Source: Sinotaia quadrata
Taxonomy: Eukaryota > Mollusca > Gastropoda > Architaenioglossa > Viviparidae
DNA: 64,000 nucleotides
NCBI GenBank assembly: GCA_028829895.1
Contig: CM054179.1
Coordinates: forward strand, 55,621,891-55,685,890
Reading direction: 5' to 3'
Position 1 is the stretch's first letter. Every line of letters starts with the position of its first letter. The notes under the pieces are model-generated. The model searched no databases and had not been told where the DNA came from. It saw nothing but the letters and a program-made list of their open reading frames with translations. Both the position numbers and the translations under genes were made by a program. Positions 22,846 to 34,368 of the stretch are shown piece after piece.

Positions 22846-23334
22846 GAGATTTAGCGTCCTCATGCTGGTGTGCTTCTGCACCCTGCTAAGATGATCTTGT
22901 GAAATTGGGCACAGAATTCTTGCCAAATAATAAAAGCATTTTCGAATGCACTTATAGACATTTTGATGGACAGCAATGGGAATACGTTTGATCAATCACA
23001 AGTGATCTCTTTACTTAGTGGTCCACATTCTGCAGCCTTTGATCGTAACGATCGTTTATCACCCGAACGGCTGATTCTCAGACGATGATTAATCAGGCAT
23101 TGGGTTATTACTTCTTGATGTGTACCTACTCATTGATGTTCATGAAATGTATTTATTAGTAAAATGATTAAAATCAATGAAACACACACATATTGAGATG
23201 TCAAGAATAGCAGAGGAACATACTGAGATTATGTTGTACATCTACAATAGCAATTATCTGAATAATGCACTAACATATCGTCTTTTGTGGAAATGGGTTG
23301 TGTTCAAAGAAATAACGATATGATGCTAGTATTA
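22846..23334. other. unique spacer
   Basis: Contains the palindrome gatcgtaacgatc near 23,040. No coding or transposon feature was seen. Confidence 0.4.
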
Positions 23335-23708
23335 ACTTATGATAAGGTACAATTATTAATCTCTGATAAAATACAATTATTGATCTATGATAAATTACTA
23401 TTATTAATCTAGTGATAATATACTTTTATTAATATATGATAAGATAATAAAATTAATCCATCAAACTATACTATTATAATAATTATTAATCCATGATGAC
23501 ACTATTAATTATCTATGATAAGATACTATTATTAATCTTTGATAAAATGCTATTATTAATTTATAATTAAATACTATTATTAATTTATAATTAAATACTA
23601 TTATTAATTTATAATTAAATACTATTATTAATTTATAATTAAATACTATTATTAATATTTGATAAGATAGTATTACTAATCTATGATAAGATATTATTAT
23701 TAATCTAT
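23335..23708. repeat. ~23-bp AT-rich minisatellite, about 15 copies
   Basis: Units are variants of taatttataattaaatact followed by att. The middle four copies are identical and the outer ones carry gataaga/gataaaa variants. Confidence 0.9.
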
Positions 23709-24389
23709 GCATATTAAAACTAATTTATTAATTAATAATGATATGTATGTGAGTAAATATAATATTTCTAAAATATATTATGCATATGGTCTCGCTGTCA
23801 ACTAGTTTTGTTGAGTTGATCATAGCTAAATTAATTCGAAATAGTTTATTTTCAAATCACCAAATCAGTTTCCGTTTCTCATTCGTTTCCAACAAAGTTT
23901 AGTGATGTTTAGTTTGACAATACTTAATTGCGGGGACTATTTTGCGCAGCGTAGTGAGACTCGTCATAAAAAAGGCCGCCACAAAAAATTCGGTCAGCAT
24001 CATTCTTGCTCTGCTCTTCAGAGCTGTGTGATTTGAGATCGTAAAATATTTAAGCTAATACACTATGTAACTACTCCCTCAATTTTCCATTAATGGGATG
24101 GAATAAATCAATCACACAATCTAAAGGTCCACACACACGGTAAAGCATTTGTCTCATAAAGCTGTTGTACGAAACATATCTTACCATGGGCAGACAAATG
24201 TATTACGAAAACATCCCTGTGATATGCCTTATGTGACTGTCTTACATTATAGAAACTGTTCTATTTTCCTAAGACAATTGTAATGACAAAAATTTCAAAG
24301 TGTCATAGCCAATAGTAGACGTCCATAAAAAGAAACATCCTCCAAAAACAACAAATATAAAAGAATCATCCAGAAACATACAAGAGCGC
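23709..24389. other. unique spacer
   Basis: No array, exon or transposon end was recognised. Confidence 0.4.
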
Positions 24390-24560
24390 GTAAAAGAAAC
24401 ATTCACAAACTCACAAGAGACAACATATGAAAGAAACATTCACAAACTCACAAGAGACAACATATGAAAGAAACATTCACAAACTCACAAGAGACAACAA
24501 ATGAAAGAAACATTCACAAACTCACAAGAGACAACACATGAAAGGAATAGTCACAAACAC
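24390..24560. repeat. 37-bp minisatellite, 4-5 copies
   Basis: Units share gaaagaaacattcacaaact followed by cacaagagacaacatat. The last copy decays into acacaagattgtc. Confidence 0.93.
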
Positions 24561-25194
24561 ACAAGATTGTCTAAAACGAATATCGAAAACACAAGAAAAC
24601 AAGTAAAGAAGTTTTTATGGAAAGAAAAGTTATGAAAACAGCATTCATAGACAGCATGTATACATTCAGGATACCCAAATAATTCGTTGCAAAAAAAACA
24701 AAACAAGCAAACAAAAAATCCCCAGTGAACTATGGCTCAGTAAAAACAATGCTAGCTAATTTAAAACTTAGAAAGCCTTGAGACATAGCTCACTTATTGT
24801 AAAAAGCAAACTACAGTAATAATGCTTGTCACCAAAAAAAAAGTTGATACATTAAAAATCTACGTTTACTGGTATTCGTGTAATAGATTAGGAAGGGGAG
24901 ATAAATCTATTTAGTAATTTCAAATCAGGGATCGCCAGACGTTAACGGAACCATGCGCAACAATACAGATTTAAATTGTTTCATCTCTTGCGGACCCGAA
25001 TAGTCTTCAAAGTAATCATGCTAAAAATAACATCGAATTCCATTGCCCACACTCTACTTTGTTGATGCATTGCTGGGCCATCAGGAATATTTTTTATTCT
25101 TTTATTTGTTTCGGGCATTTACCTTGTTTAATCGCATTGTGTTTGGTTGCTTGCCGTTAGCTTGAATTGTTGTATCACTGGGTGTCTACAAGCA
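24561..25194. other. unique A-rich spacer
   Basis: Nothing recognisable beyond homopolymeric A runs (24,690-24,720, 24,833-24,842). Confidence 0.4.
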
Positions 25195-25435
25195 TGACAT
25201 CGGATATTTAAAGTATTGCATCAAGTATATGGAAGCATTACATCGGGAATATACAAGCATTACATTTGGTGTATTTGCAAGCATTACATCGGGAATATAC
25301 AAGCATTACATCGGGTATATACAACATGACACCGGGTACAAACAAGCATGATATCGGGAATAAACAATCATGACATCGAGTATATACAAGTATGATATCA
25401 GGCATATGCATGAATGACAGTTGGATATATACAAG
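25195..25435. repeat. degenerate ~22-bp minisatellite, about 10 copies
   Basis: Variants of acatcgggtatatacaagca with tgac/ttac alternation. It directly abuts the LTR fragment at 25,436. Confidence 0.85.
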
Positions 25436-25877
25436 TGTGACACCAACGCCACTTAGTTAATGGATATTGTTGTTATTAATTAATTAACCATCCAAAACTA
25501 ATTGTAAGTGATGAGAATCTTAACTAATTTTATTAATGATCCTCCAGCAGATACCACTCATCTCTCTCACTTGGTGGATATACGGGCACTGTAAACGTTT
25601 TCTCTCTTCCACAACATAAAACAACATTTACGGTCACACAGTGGGAGTAGAAAACTTCCGTGATTGGAAAAATTCTTACTAAAGGAGAAGACAAATCCAT
25701 CCTTATTCTATATTTATTGAGCCATCATCCACCCTCTTTCTTCTCTAACATACATTTATCAATTTGCAAAAGAAGGTCAATAAATTTAGCAATAAATTTA
25801 TTAAATCAACAATCATATATACTTATGACAAATACAAAGAAATAGATTACTTGGAATCAATATTTCCATGACCCATG
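25436..25877 (-). mobile_element. gypsy-type LTR fragment (copy B1, subtype II)
   Basis: Begins with tgtgacaccaacgccactta, the family edge, and follows the other LTRs through ctctctcacttggtggat, cactgtaaacgttttctctc, ttactaaaggagaagacaaa and aataaatttattaaatcaac. At about 25,878 it breaks into sequence in the opposite orientation (copy B2). Read on the reverse strand, which is LTR sense, this is the downstream end of an LTR. Confidence 0.8.
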
Positions 25878-26606
25878 TTCAAATAATTTTATGTGAAGAT
25901 TCTAGAACACTCCACATGATGTGCTTTGATAGTGCATACAATATTCTGGATGATTCTCCATTGTGTGCTTTGTGAGTGCATACACAATTTTGGAACTGTT
26001 GTATAACTTGTCTAGAGTAGGTACGTTGGACTGTCACTAAGACAGAAAGTGACTTGTTGCAAACCATTTGATTGTGAACACGTACCAGCAACAACTACTA
26101 TTACTAAAAGGTTTATGAACATTGATTATAATTATCTCTCTAAATCTCCATTCTCATTTGCATGATGAATTATAATTAGATATAATTATACCTATGAACT
26201 TGGTTTTATATATTTGTTGTCAAGTGATTAAATTTCAAAGCTGTTTTGATTATATTCATGTGTTGTATATTTGATTGTTGATTTAATAAATTTATTGTTA
26301 CATTTATTAACAGTTTTGCACATATATTAAAGCCTAATGTTCGAGTAATAATTGGTGAATGGGGGCTCGTTCAATATAAATAAAAGACGTTTTTTATTAT
26401 TCCTTTAGTAAGAAGTTTTCACCTGCAGAAACATTATGCAACAGTAAAATGTCTTTCATATTATAGTGTAAAGAGATTTACGACATCCTTATAATCCGCC
26501 AAGTGAGAAACACTGTTGGGCTGGCGGGCGAATTATTAATAACTATAAAGATTCTTGATAAATTGTAATTAGTTGTTTTCTTAATTAATAAATAATAATC
26601 ATAATG
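25878..26606 (+). mobile_element. gypsy-type LTR fragment (copy B2, subtype I), inverted relative to B1
   Basis: The reverse complement matches copies A and F through cattttatattaattaag-like sequence, cttactaaagga, acacatgaatataatcaaa, gtttgcaacaagtcactttc and catgtggagtgttctagaat. It lacks about the last 25 bp of the LTR edge. B1 and B2 together form a large inverted repeat of imperfect identity: the outer 440 bp of each side are mutually complementary. Confidence 0.75.
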
Positions 26607-26631
26607 ACGGAAGTGTGCCCAGAGATGTCAC

Positions 26632-26762
26632 AATTTCCATTTCAGTCTTCACAAAGGAACATAATTGTATGTGTTTCATTTCTATTTCAGTCTTCAGAGA
26701 GGAACTTACTTTTATGTGTTTCATTTCTATTTCAGTCTTCAGAGAGGAACATACTTTTTATA
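26632..26762. repeat. ~45-bp minisatellite, 3 copies
   Basis: Three units share tttctatttcagtcttcaga, then gaggaacatacttttatgtg. The first copy is the most diverged. Confidence 0.88.
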
Positions 26763-27409
26763 TCTTTTTTGTTCTAAGATGATGTATGAATACTAGAATT
26801 GTAAATGGGTATATTTAATTATAGTTGTTAAATAAATTTAGCATAATCTTTTGTATTTTTAACATTATACAATTATTGTAAGAATTGGACAGAAATATAG
26901 ATTGCTTTATTTAAAATATAGCTGTTATATCTGCACAGAAATTTTGATTGTTTCATGTAAACTATTCTGCCTGTGATGTGTTTAAGAATGCATGTCCGTA
27001 AATGATCTCAGGCGTCACAATCATTCTCTCACATTTTGTAGCTCGTAAAAGCTAAAGTCACAGCATCACCTAGGTTGGACATCTGACAGATTGGTGTTTT
27101 GATGAAAAAGAAATAAACCAAATAAAGTCCTTTATCCAGAAAAACATAAATTAATATAGTTAATCAGCGACTTAAACATCTTAACATGTTTGCATATCTG
27201 TGCTTCAATTAGTAGGTAAAACCTATCAATATTATTAATATTTTCTGTTTGGGATGGACATCTACAATCAGAAGCTGAATACTCCAAGTCAGGTTTCTAT
27301 AAAGAGATTCTTTCGGGGAAATGTTTATAGCGTATAGTCTTTTGTTCTTTACTTGATTTATCTCCCTTTTATTTCTAGTAGGCCTTCCCTCCATCGTTTA
27401 TCCACGTGT
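26763..27409. other. unique AT-rich spacer
   Basis: No recognisable feature was seen. Confidence 0.4.
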
Positions 27410-27449
27410 GCATCTATCTATCTATCTATCTATCCATCCATCCATCAAA

Positions 27450-27507
<58 letters not shown>

Positions 27508-27531
27508 GTCTATCTGTCTATCTATCTATCC
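27410..27531. repeat. (ATCT)n microsatellite with CATC and GTCT interruptions
   Basis: About 120 bp. The interruption atccatccatccatcaaact near 27,430 and two tctg steps near 27,506 break the repeat. It explains three overlapping Tyr-Leu-Ser-Ile frames. Confidence 0.96.
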
Positions 27532-27614
27532 AACTATTTATACCTATGCGTTTGTGTCTATTCGAAATTTATATTTATCGAATCACATCCGTGCTTATTT
27601 ATGTATCATTGGTA

Positions 27615-27617
<3 letters not shown>

Positions 27618-27646
<29 letters not shown>

Positions 27647-27647
27647 C
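27618..27647. repeat. (AT)n microsatellite
   Basis: About 30 bp of pure alternating AT. Confidence 0.95.
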
Positions 27648-28518
27648 GCCATATCTTTGCATCTTTGTTTTCTTGTCACTTACTTTGTGCATATTTAATT
27701 TTAAAAATGTTTTATCATGTTTCATTAACTTAATTTCAATTTGTTTTTCTTCATTTCAATTTCCGTATTTCCATTTCTCCTTTGATCTCTCTATGTCCTT
27801 TCTCCTGTGGAAAAGACTCATAGAATAAAATCCTTGGCGGAAGAAGGGAAAAATACATCCCACAGCCATTGACCATTTATTGGCGGTTATTTTACGCTCG
27901 AGTATTCGACGAAACCTCTCCGGTACTAGCCTCCAACGACCTCAATTCATTCGTGGAAATTATCTGCCCCTGAATTTGCGCTCATCTCTCACATTTTTAA
28001 ACGCATCCCGTCTCCCAGGGCAGCTCTCGGCTTATTCCTTCAACCATCTCGAACGGTTTCTTTAAAATCAATATTTTGGGTCCTGTTTCCTCCCTAGCGG
28101 CAAGATTAGCGATCTTTGCAAGTTACACATTTCCTATGTATTCACTAATCATAAATTATGCATCGGTTTAAAAAGCTGCCCTTTACATCCGCTCGAGGCA
28201 CGTAAAGATTTGAGTAGTAAATAAGTAGTGACAATTTCTAAATTGGATATTACTGAATAATAAAAGTGTTCACGAGTAACACTGACTTAAATAATTGGAT
28301 TGTTAGCCTTTTGATGATGTTTTTCAATACTCTGCTTTCGTAATTGCGAAATGGCATGCTATTTGATCATAGCTTTGCTAATTGATTCTCGCTTTTTAAT
28401 TTATTCTAGTGATTTAATTTTATTTAACAGAATTAATTTTATTTAAAAGTTTACTTCTCTCCCGTCTTTCTCCACAACCACATACGGAAGTATCGTTCTA
28501 CACTTTGTTGTTAATCAG
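27648..28518. other. unique spacer with a GC-richer patch at 27,870-28,080
   Basis: The patch holds a 61-codon forward frame (27,880-28,065) with no recognised motif. It may be part of an exon or an unclassified repeat. Confidence 0.3.
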
Positions 28519-29815
28519 AAACCTTGCTATAAAACACCTGTCTGCTCTGATATCCACATGTCTTGCTGCTATAAAACACCTGTCTGCTCTGATATCCACA
28601 TGTCTTGCTGCTATAAAACACCTGTCTGCTCTGATATCCACGTCTTGCTGCTATAAAACACCTGTCTGCTCTGATATCCACATGTCTTGCTGCTATAAAA
28701 CACCTGTCTGCTCTGATATCCACATGTCTTGCTGCTATAAAACACCTGTCTGCTCTGATATCCTCATGTCTTGCTGCTATAAAACACCTGTCTGCTCTGA
28801 TATCCACATGTCTTGCTGCTATAAAACACCTGTCTGCTCTGATATCCACATGTCTTGCTGCTATAAAACACCTGTCTGCTCAGATAGCCACATGTCTTGC
28901 TGTTATAAAACACCTGTCTGCTCAGATATCCATATGTCTTGCTGCTATAAAACACCTGTCTGCTCAGATAGCCACATGTCTTGCTGTTATACAAACACAG
29001 ACTTCTTGCACTGATATCCACATGTCTTGCTGTTATAAAACACATGTCTGCTCAGATAGCCACATGTCTTGCTGTTATACAAACACAGACTTCTTGCACT
29101 GATATCCACATGTCTTGCTGTTATAAAACACCTGCCTGCTCTGATATCCATATGTCTTGCTGTTATAAAACACCTGTCTGCTCTGATATCCACATGTCTT
29201 GCTGCTATAAAACACCTGTCTGCTCTGATATCCACATGTCTTGCTGTTATAAAACACCTGTCTGCTCTGATATCCACATGTCTTGCTGTTATAAAACACC
29301 TGTCTGCTCTGATATCCACATGTCTTGCTGCTATAAAACACCTGTCTGCTCTGATATCCACATGTCTTGCTGTTATAAAACACCTGTCTGCTCTGATATC
29401 CACATGTCTTGCTGCTATAAAACACCTGTCTGCTCTGATATCCACATGTCTTGCTGTTATAAAACACCTGTCTGCTCTGATATCCACATGTCTTGCTGCT
29501 ATAAAACACCTGTCTGCTCTGATATCCACATGTCTTGCTGTTATAAAACACCTGTCTGCTCTGATATCCACATGTCTTGCTGCTATAAAACACCTGTCTG
29601 CTCTGATATCCACATGTCTTGCTGCTATAAAACACCTGTCTGCTCTGATATCCACATGTCTTGCTGTTATAAAACACCTGCCTGCTCTGATATCCATATG
29701 TCTTGCTGCTATACCTGCCTGCTCTGATATCCTCATGTCTTGCTGTTATACAAACACAGACTTCCTGCACTGATATCCACATGTCTTGCTGTTATAAAAC
29801 ACTATGATATCCATA
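28519..29815. repeat. 42-bp minisatellite, about 30 copies; largest array in the window
   Basis: The unit is cttgctgctataaaacacct followed by gtctgctctgatatccacat and gt. Variants include gctgcta versus gctgtta, catatg, and an acaaacacagacttcttgca form near 28,990, 29,080 and 29,745. From 29,114 the C/T site runs T T C T T C T C T C T C C T, so an 84-bp two-unit repeat has spread. Because 42 is divisible by three and the unit has few stops, frames of up to 249 codons are open on both strands. They show mirrored 14-residue blocks (such as CYKTPVCSDIHMSC) and are not genes. Confidence 0.97.
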
Positions 29816-30154
29816 TACCTTGCTGCTATACAAACATAGAATTCCTATACTGATATCCACAAGTCTTACTGCTATGCAAATACAGAATTCCTCCACTAAT
29901 ATCCACATGTCTTGGTGCTTTGCAAACACAGACTTCATGTACTACTATTCACGTGCCTTGGTGCTATACAAACACAGACTTCTTGCACTGATATTATCAT
30001 AATTTGCTCTATACAAGCACTGACTTCCTATAATGATATACAGGGATATTACTGTTATACAAGCACAGTTGTCCTCCACTGATATCCACGTGTCTTTATG
30101 CCATACAAACTCAAACTTTCTCCTCAAGCTTAGATGTTATACAAATTGAAGGGA
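29816..30154. repeat. decayed edge of the 42-bp array
   Basis: About seven diverged units keep the order ctgctatacaaacacagact, then tcctgcactgatatccaca, with rising substitutions and indels towards 30,130. This is the classic degenerate margin of a minisatellite. Confidence 0.8.
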
Positions 30155-30199
30155 TGGGGGGTATCGATACGAAGGTCAAGAGATTATTTTATCATGCTC

Positions 30200-31009
30200 C
30201 ATAACTGTTGAGCATCAGAGTCTGAGAATCCAGGATATAAAATAAAGTCAACAGTTTCTGCATCTGTTAAACCTGGGTGTGGTATGATTCAGCATAAGGT
30301 ACAATAGTAGTGACCATGTTATCTGGGTGTTCTTGAAACACTTTCATTAGATTAGCATGAAAAAGTTTCATTTTAGATCTGATCTGAATTCAGAAATTGC
30401 ACCCACTCTCCTCAACAACTTGATGTGGTCATTGCCATGATATATCTAATTTATTTCAGTGCAGAGGTAACAACAACAACACTTGTGTACCAACTTTAAT
30501 GATAGACATTTTCATTTGATAGTTCTCCAGATGTGTTTGTCTAGGATACTTTCGCATACATTCTCGGCCACTATCTGACATGAAATATCAATATGGTTCA
30601 CAAGTTTGATCACATATTGGTTGGTACTATTTACAGATTCCGCTACCCTGCCCTCTGTTCAGTACTCTTGTAATATAGACATGGGTCCTTACTGGTTCTA
30701 CCATACAAGAGTTTGAAGGGTGAAAATTGGGTCAAATCTTGTGGTACTTCACACATTGCAAACAAAAGTGCTGGCAAATACATATTCCAATCATGTGATC
30801 TTCCCATGCAGTTTTCTCAATGACTTGGTAAGAGTAGCATTCAGATTACAAATAAGGTGGTAAAGAGTAGTTTTGAACTGCTTTACTCTGAATAGTTGGT
30901 TAATCTTTTTCATTAACTTGCTTGTGAAATGAGTACCCCTTTTGGACAAGATTTCTTCCAGAAACCCTACACATGAGAAAATAGTGAACAGCACATTTGA
31001 TATTGACAC
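30200..31009 (-). pseudogene. Ty3/gypsy integrase remnant
   Basis: The reverse strand reads EEILSKRGTHFTSKLMKKI, then NQLFRVKQFKTTLYH, then LNATLTKSLRKLHGK, and further on (other frames) FTLQTLVW and MKLFHANLMKVFQEH. This is the retroviral-type integrase core around the second catalytic Asp (D-x-G-x2-F) and the region following it. Lys replaces the expected catalytic Asp, and there are several stops and frameshifts, so it is inactive. It lies downstream (reverse strand) of a gag-like piece and of the LTR at 31,889-33,504, with the protease and reverse transcriptase region missing between. Confidence 0.8.
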
Positions 31010-31069
31010 AGTATTAATAGAACAAAAAGAAATTATCTCAGTGTATTACATAAATAAGAAAATGCATGT

Positions 31070-31369
31070 TCAAGCATCACCAGTTAATTCTAATTCCTCT
31101 ATTTCTTTTTCTTTCAATCCTTCAAGTTCAAAGGTTAGATCATTCAATCTCAAACATTCTGTTTCTAGTTCTTTGTTTTTATCTCCCCACTCAACTTCCT
31201 CTATAGTTAGACTGGGACTAGAAAGCATTTCATTTACCTCTTCTTTTAAATGGTCTACCATTTTACTCATTATGGAAACTAATTTCATTCAGTGTTCTAG
31301 TTCCTCTTCTAATTTCTCACATACACATTTTACCGAGAACTGGCTTTTCTCGTGTGAATATACTTCCAT
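31070..31369 (-). pseudogene. gag-like coiled-coil fragment of the same gypsy element
   Basis: On the reverse strand a start at 31,369 opens a frame MEVYSHEKSQFSVK with one in-frame stop after 26 codons. It then continues for 72 codons rich in Glu, Lys and Leu (for example ELEGLKEKEIEELEL), ending at 31,070. The position between the LTR and the integrase remnant and the coiled-coil character fit the N-terminal part of a gag protein. There is no zinc knuckle or capsid motif to prove it. The opposite strand shows a Ser/Phe-rich mirror frame that I discount. Confidence 0.5.
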
Positions 31370-31888
31370 TTTAAATCGCAAAACAACTTTACCATGGTTA
31401 CATGACAATTAGCTTAACTGTGAGCTATCTGACTGATTTTACAAAAGTATTTCCACACACTCAAGCAACTAGTAAATTTTAAATTTAGTTAATTAAAATG
31501 CATAATCAATGTAAACAATATGATCTCCACACATCAATAATGGAAACCATGATTATACATTATCAATGCAATATGCAATCAATAATTATAAATCAAAAGG
31601 TTAGTCAAAAAATTTCAAAAGAGAGTAAAGGATAGACAAAGCAAGACATTTCTGGAATGTTATAAAAATAATGAGTGAGATACGACTGCTTTCTAAATGT
31701 CTATCCAACTAGTTTAATTTATCTCATTCTAGCTCTGTTTTAGTCTAGGATTTCCTATTACATTCTAAGCTCAACAAAGCTTTTTCAACAATTGTTTTTC
31801 ACATTTACTACTTTCAACACAATGACAATTAGTTTAACAATTTTGAATAAATTTGAACTCATCCCCGAACAGTCTACCCACATTTAGT
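31370..31888 (-). other. probable untranslated leader of the gypsy remnant
   Basis: About 500 bp between the LTR edge and the gag-like frame, without coding similarity. No primer binding site complementary to a tRNA that I can name was recognised just inside the LTR. Confidence 0.4.
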
Positions 31889-33504
31889 GAAGCTGATGCC
31901 ACCTAGTTAATGGTTATGATTACTGGAGTTAATTAATCACCAAAATGAATTACAAGTGATCAAATCTTAATTTAGGCATTAGTAATTTTCCAGAAGACAC
32001 CATTTGTCTCTCTGATGTGGCAGATATGTGAGTGCTGTAAACGTTTTCTCTCTTCCACAACATTAAAGACAAACATTTACCATCACATATATTACTGTAG
32101 GTGGAAAACTTCTAACTAAAAGAGAAGACAAATCCATCTTTAATCTATATTTAGCGAGCTCCATCCACCCACTTTCTTCTCCAACATAAGGTTATCAATA
32201 TGTGTAAGATGGTTAATAATTTTAACAATAAATTTATTAAATCAACAATCAAATGTACATATAACAAATACAATGAAAAAGATTACTTGACATCAATATT
32301 TCTACAAAACCATATTTGAATAATGTTAATACCTATACAGTCTTATATCCTAAAATACATCTCTACACATTAGTGGAAATACAAATAACTGAATAGTTCT
32401 TATCAGAAAACAGAAAGGGAGTTATTAGAGATGAGCATTAACAGTTTTATGTAATCTTGTCAAGGCAAAGCTGCAATAGTCTTTTCATGCACTTTTAGTA
32501 ACAAAGTCATTTCCATGTTTCCCTTCTCACATTGTAGAGCACTGATTAGCTGCTATTCTCACAAGGCTAACCTGGGTGCTCCTTCACCATATTAGCTCCC
32601 TCAAGTAGAACAACAATTGTAGCAATTTCCAGTAACTCCTTGTACCAGAAACTGGTCGATGTAGTCAGCAAACTTTGCCACAATACATCAACACGATAAC
32701 TCTTTACACTTACACATTGCAGTAGATACTTCTCGTGTTTACCATGGTCATAGTGGTTTATAATCAGTAAACTGGGAGATTCGGGTAAAACAACTTAGAC
32801 CACTTATTCCCTGTAAAATATAATCAGGGAACAATTGTTAAGTTTCCAATTTATTCATCTTTAATTCCATTTTCTCGTACATTCAAATCTCAGCTTACAG
32901 TTTTGTGTAACATTATTTATTAGCCCAATGCATGCACACAGCATAATAAATACAGCATATCAATTTTATGAGTGCATTCACTAGAAACAATATCAAGTGT
33001 TTAACATACTATTTAAGAACATCTTAGTTCAAAACTTTGTAGAAATAATAGTCTACTCACATAATGTATCTCTATGCAAAACACAAGTTTAACATATCAA
33101 TATTAAAATGCACAAAATATTTCTAGGTTTATTCTCTCTCAATCAGTCAATTAACTCACCAACTCATGGCTTCCTTTCATGACCTGACTTCTTGCCACTC
33201 CAAATTCAAAGTGATTAGACAATAGAATTCTCTACAACAAGTAAACTTTTGACCTCAGCCCATTGACTGCTCTCGTTCCCCTAATCATTATCATTGGGTA
33301 ATAAAAACTAATCATCCAGATGGAACTGGTTTGGATTGCATCAGCAATTTCTAGAATATTCTCAACTCGAGTTGCTTAATCCAACTCTGATACATACAAA
33401 AATACTACCGTAAGGTGTGCCAGAGGTCGGGTTACTTTGACAATTTAACAGTTTATATAACAGTTAAGTCTAGAAATAGGAATAGATAAATTTATTCTGC
33501 CACA
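31889..33504 (-). mobile_element. gypsy-type LTR (copy C, subtype II), probable 5' LTR
   Basis: About 1.6 kb. Given-strand reading starts with gatgccacctagttaatggt and ends with aatttattctgccaca, so in LTR sense (reverse) it begins TGTGGCA. It is collinear with the copies at 35.5, 37.9 and 44.8 kb (ctctctgatgtggcagatat, tttaatctatatttagcgag, tacttgacatcaatatttct, aacatactatttaagaacat, gcatcagcaatttctagaat). The flank just outside the TGTGG edge is not purine-rich, whereas the gag-like and integrase remnants lie beyond the other edge. That identifies it as the upstream LTR. Confidence 0.85.
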
Positions 33505-33879
33505 CTATCAATCACAGAATATTATCATTATTACATACCAGAATTCAATATAGAATAGTGTTTTCATTAATACCAGAACACAGTATTAAAATAGAAGTAA
33601 TATTAACATCATATCTCATTTATAGAATAAAATTATCATTTACTTCATAGATTATTTATATCAGAACAACAGTAAAAGTTAGTGACTTCATCATTGACGT
33701 CATTGACATCATCCTCATCATCATTATTAACTTCATCTCAATTGTTATTAATATTAAAATTTTATCAGCAAATCATGCATGTGTTGGAATTTTATAAATA
33801 CAACTAATTAGTTTTTACTGTAGTAAAAGCAAAATTTGTTACGTCGAACAAAACTCATTAAATTTCGGCGTCAGCTCTT
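33505..33879. other. unique AT-rich spacer
   Basis: The short cluster gacgtcattgacatcatcct at about 33,695 is an imperfect trinucleotide-like repeat. Nothing else is recognisable. Confidence 0.4.
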
Positions 33880-34215
33880 TTTTATGGAAAATATGCTTTT
33901 AATAAACTAAATGACTCTTTAAACACTGCATCAGTCAAGTATAATTTTTGCTAATTATCTTTTCATAATCTAGATAATTTTGAAGGACTGAAGGACTCTT
34001 TGAACACTCCATTAGGAAAGCGCAATTTTACAACTTGCCATTATCATAGATCTGGACACTTTTAAGGGGATAAATGCTTCTGATCGCTGCTTCAAGAAAG
34101 CACAATTTTACAACATTCACGTACCAAGGATCTTGAGACTTTTAAAGGGTTAAGTGTCGCTTTGAAACCTCATCATAAAAGTACAATTTTACAGCTTGTC
34201 CTATCAAAGATCTGG
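33880..34215. repeat. degenerate ~81-bp tandem repeat, 4 copies
   Basis: Units share gactctttgaacactccatt, then aagcgcaattttacaacttg, then atcatagatctggacacttt. The first copy is the most diverged. Confidence 0.75.
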
Positions 34216-34311
34216 AGATGAATAAAATCAAACGGCATGCCATAGCTTCCTAGGATTTGCTTTGTTACTTTTATACGTCCAGCCTTGCTGCTGGTTATTA
34301 ACAATTTCAGT

Positions 34312-34368
34312 CTCACACTCACACACATACATACACGCGCGCGCGCGCGCACACGGACACACACACTA
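34312..34368. repeat. (CA)n/(CG)n alternating tract
   Basis: CA repeat with a pure cgcgcgcgcgcgcg core at about 34,337-34,350, a classical Z-DNA-prone sequence. Confidence 0.9.

Noticed and set aside
21327..26094. A peptide (ITQQSQNFKCTHKACRGESSR and relatives) shared by frames at 21.3 and 25.9 kb, suggesting a conserved gene
   Set aside because: Both frames lie inside copies of the same LTR, so similarity comes from the repeat. The copy at 45.5 kb does not keep the frame.
28505..29782. Overlapping open frames of up to 249 codons on both strands, some Cys-rich (CYKTPVCSDIHMSC blocks)
   Set aside because: They are translations of a 42-bp tandem repeat in several frames. Neither strand has a signal peptide, splice context or non-repetitive coding sequence.
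30942..31412. 156-codon forward Ser/Phe-rich frame
   Set aside because: It lies opposite the gag-like frame and integrase remnant on the reverse strand. Its composition is the mirror of a Glu/Lys-rich coiled coil.
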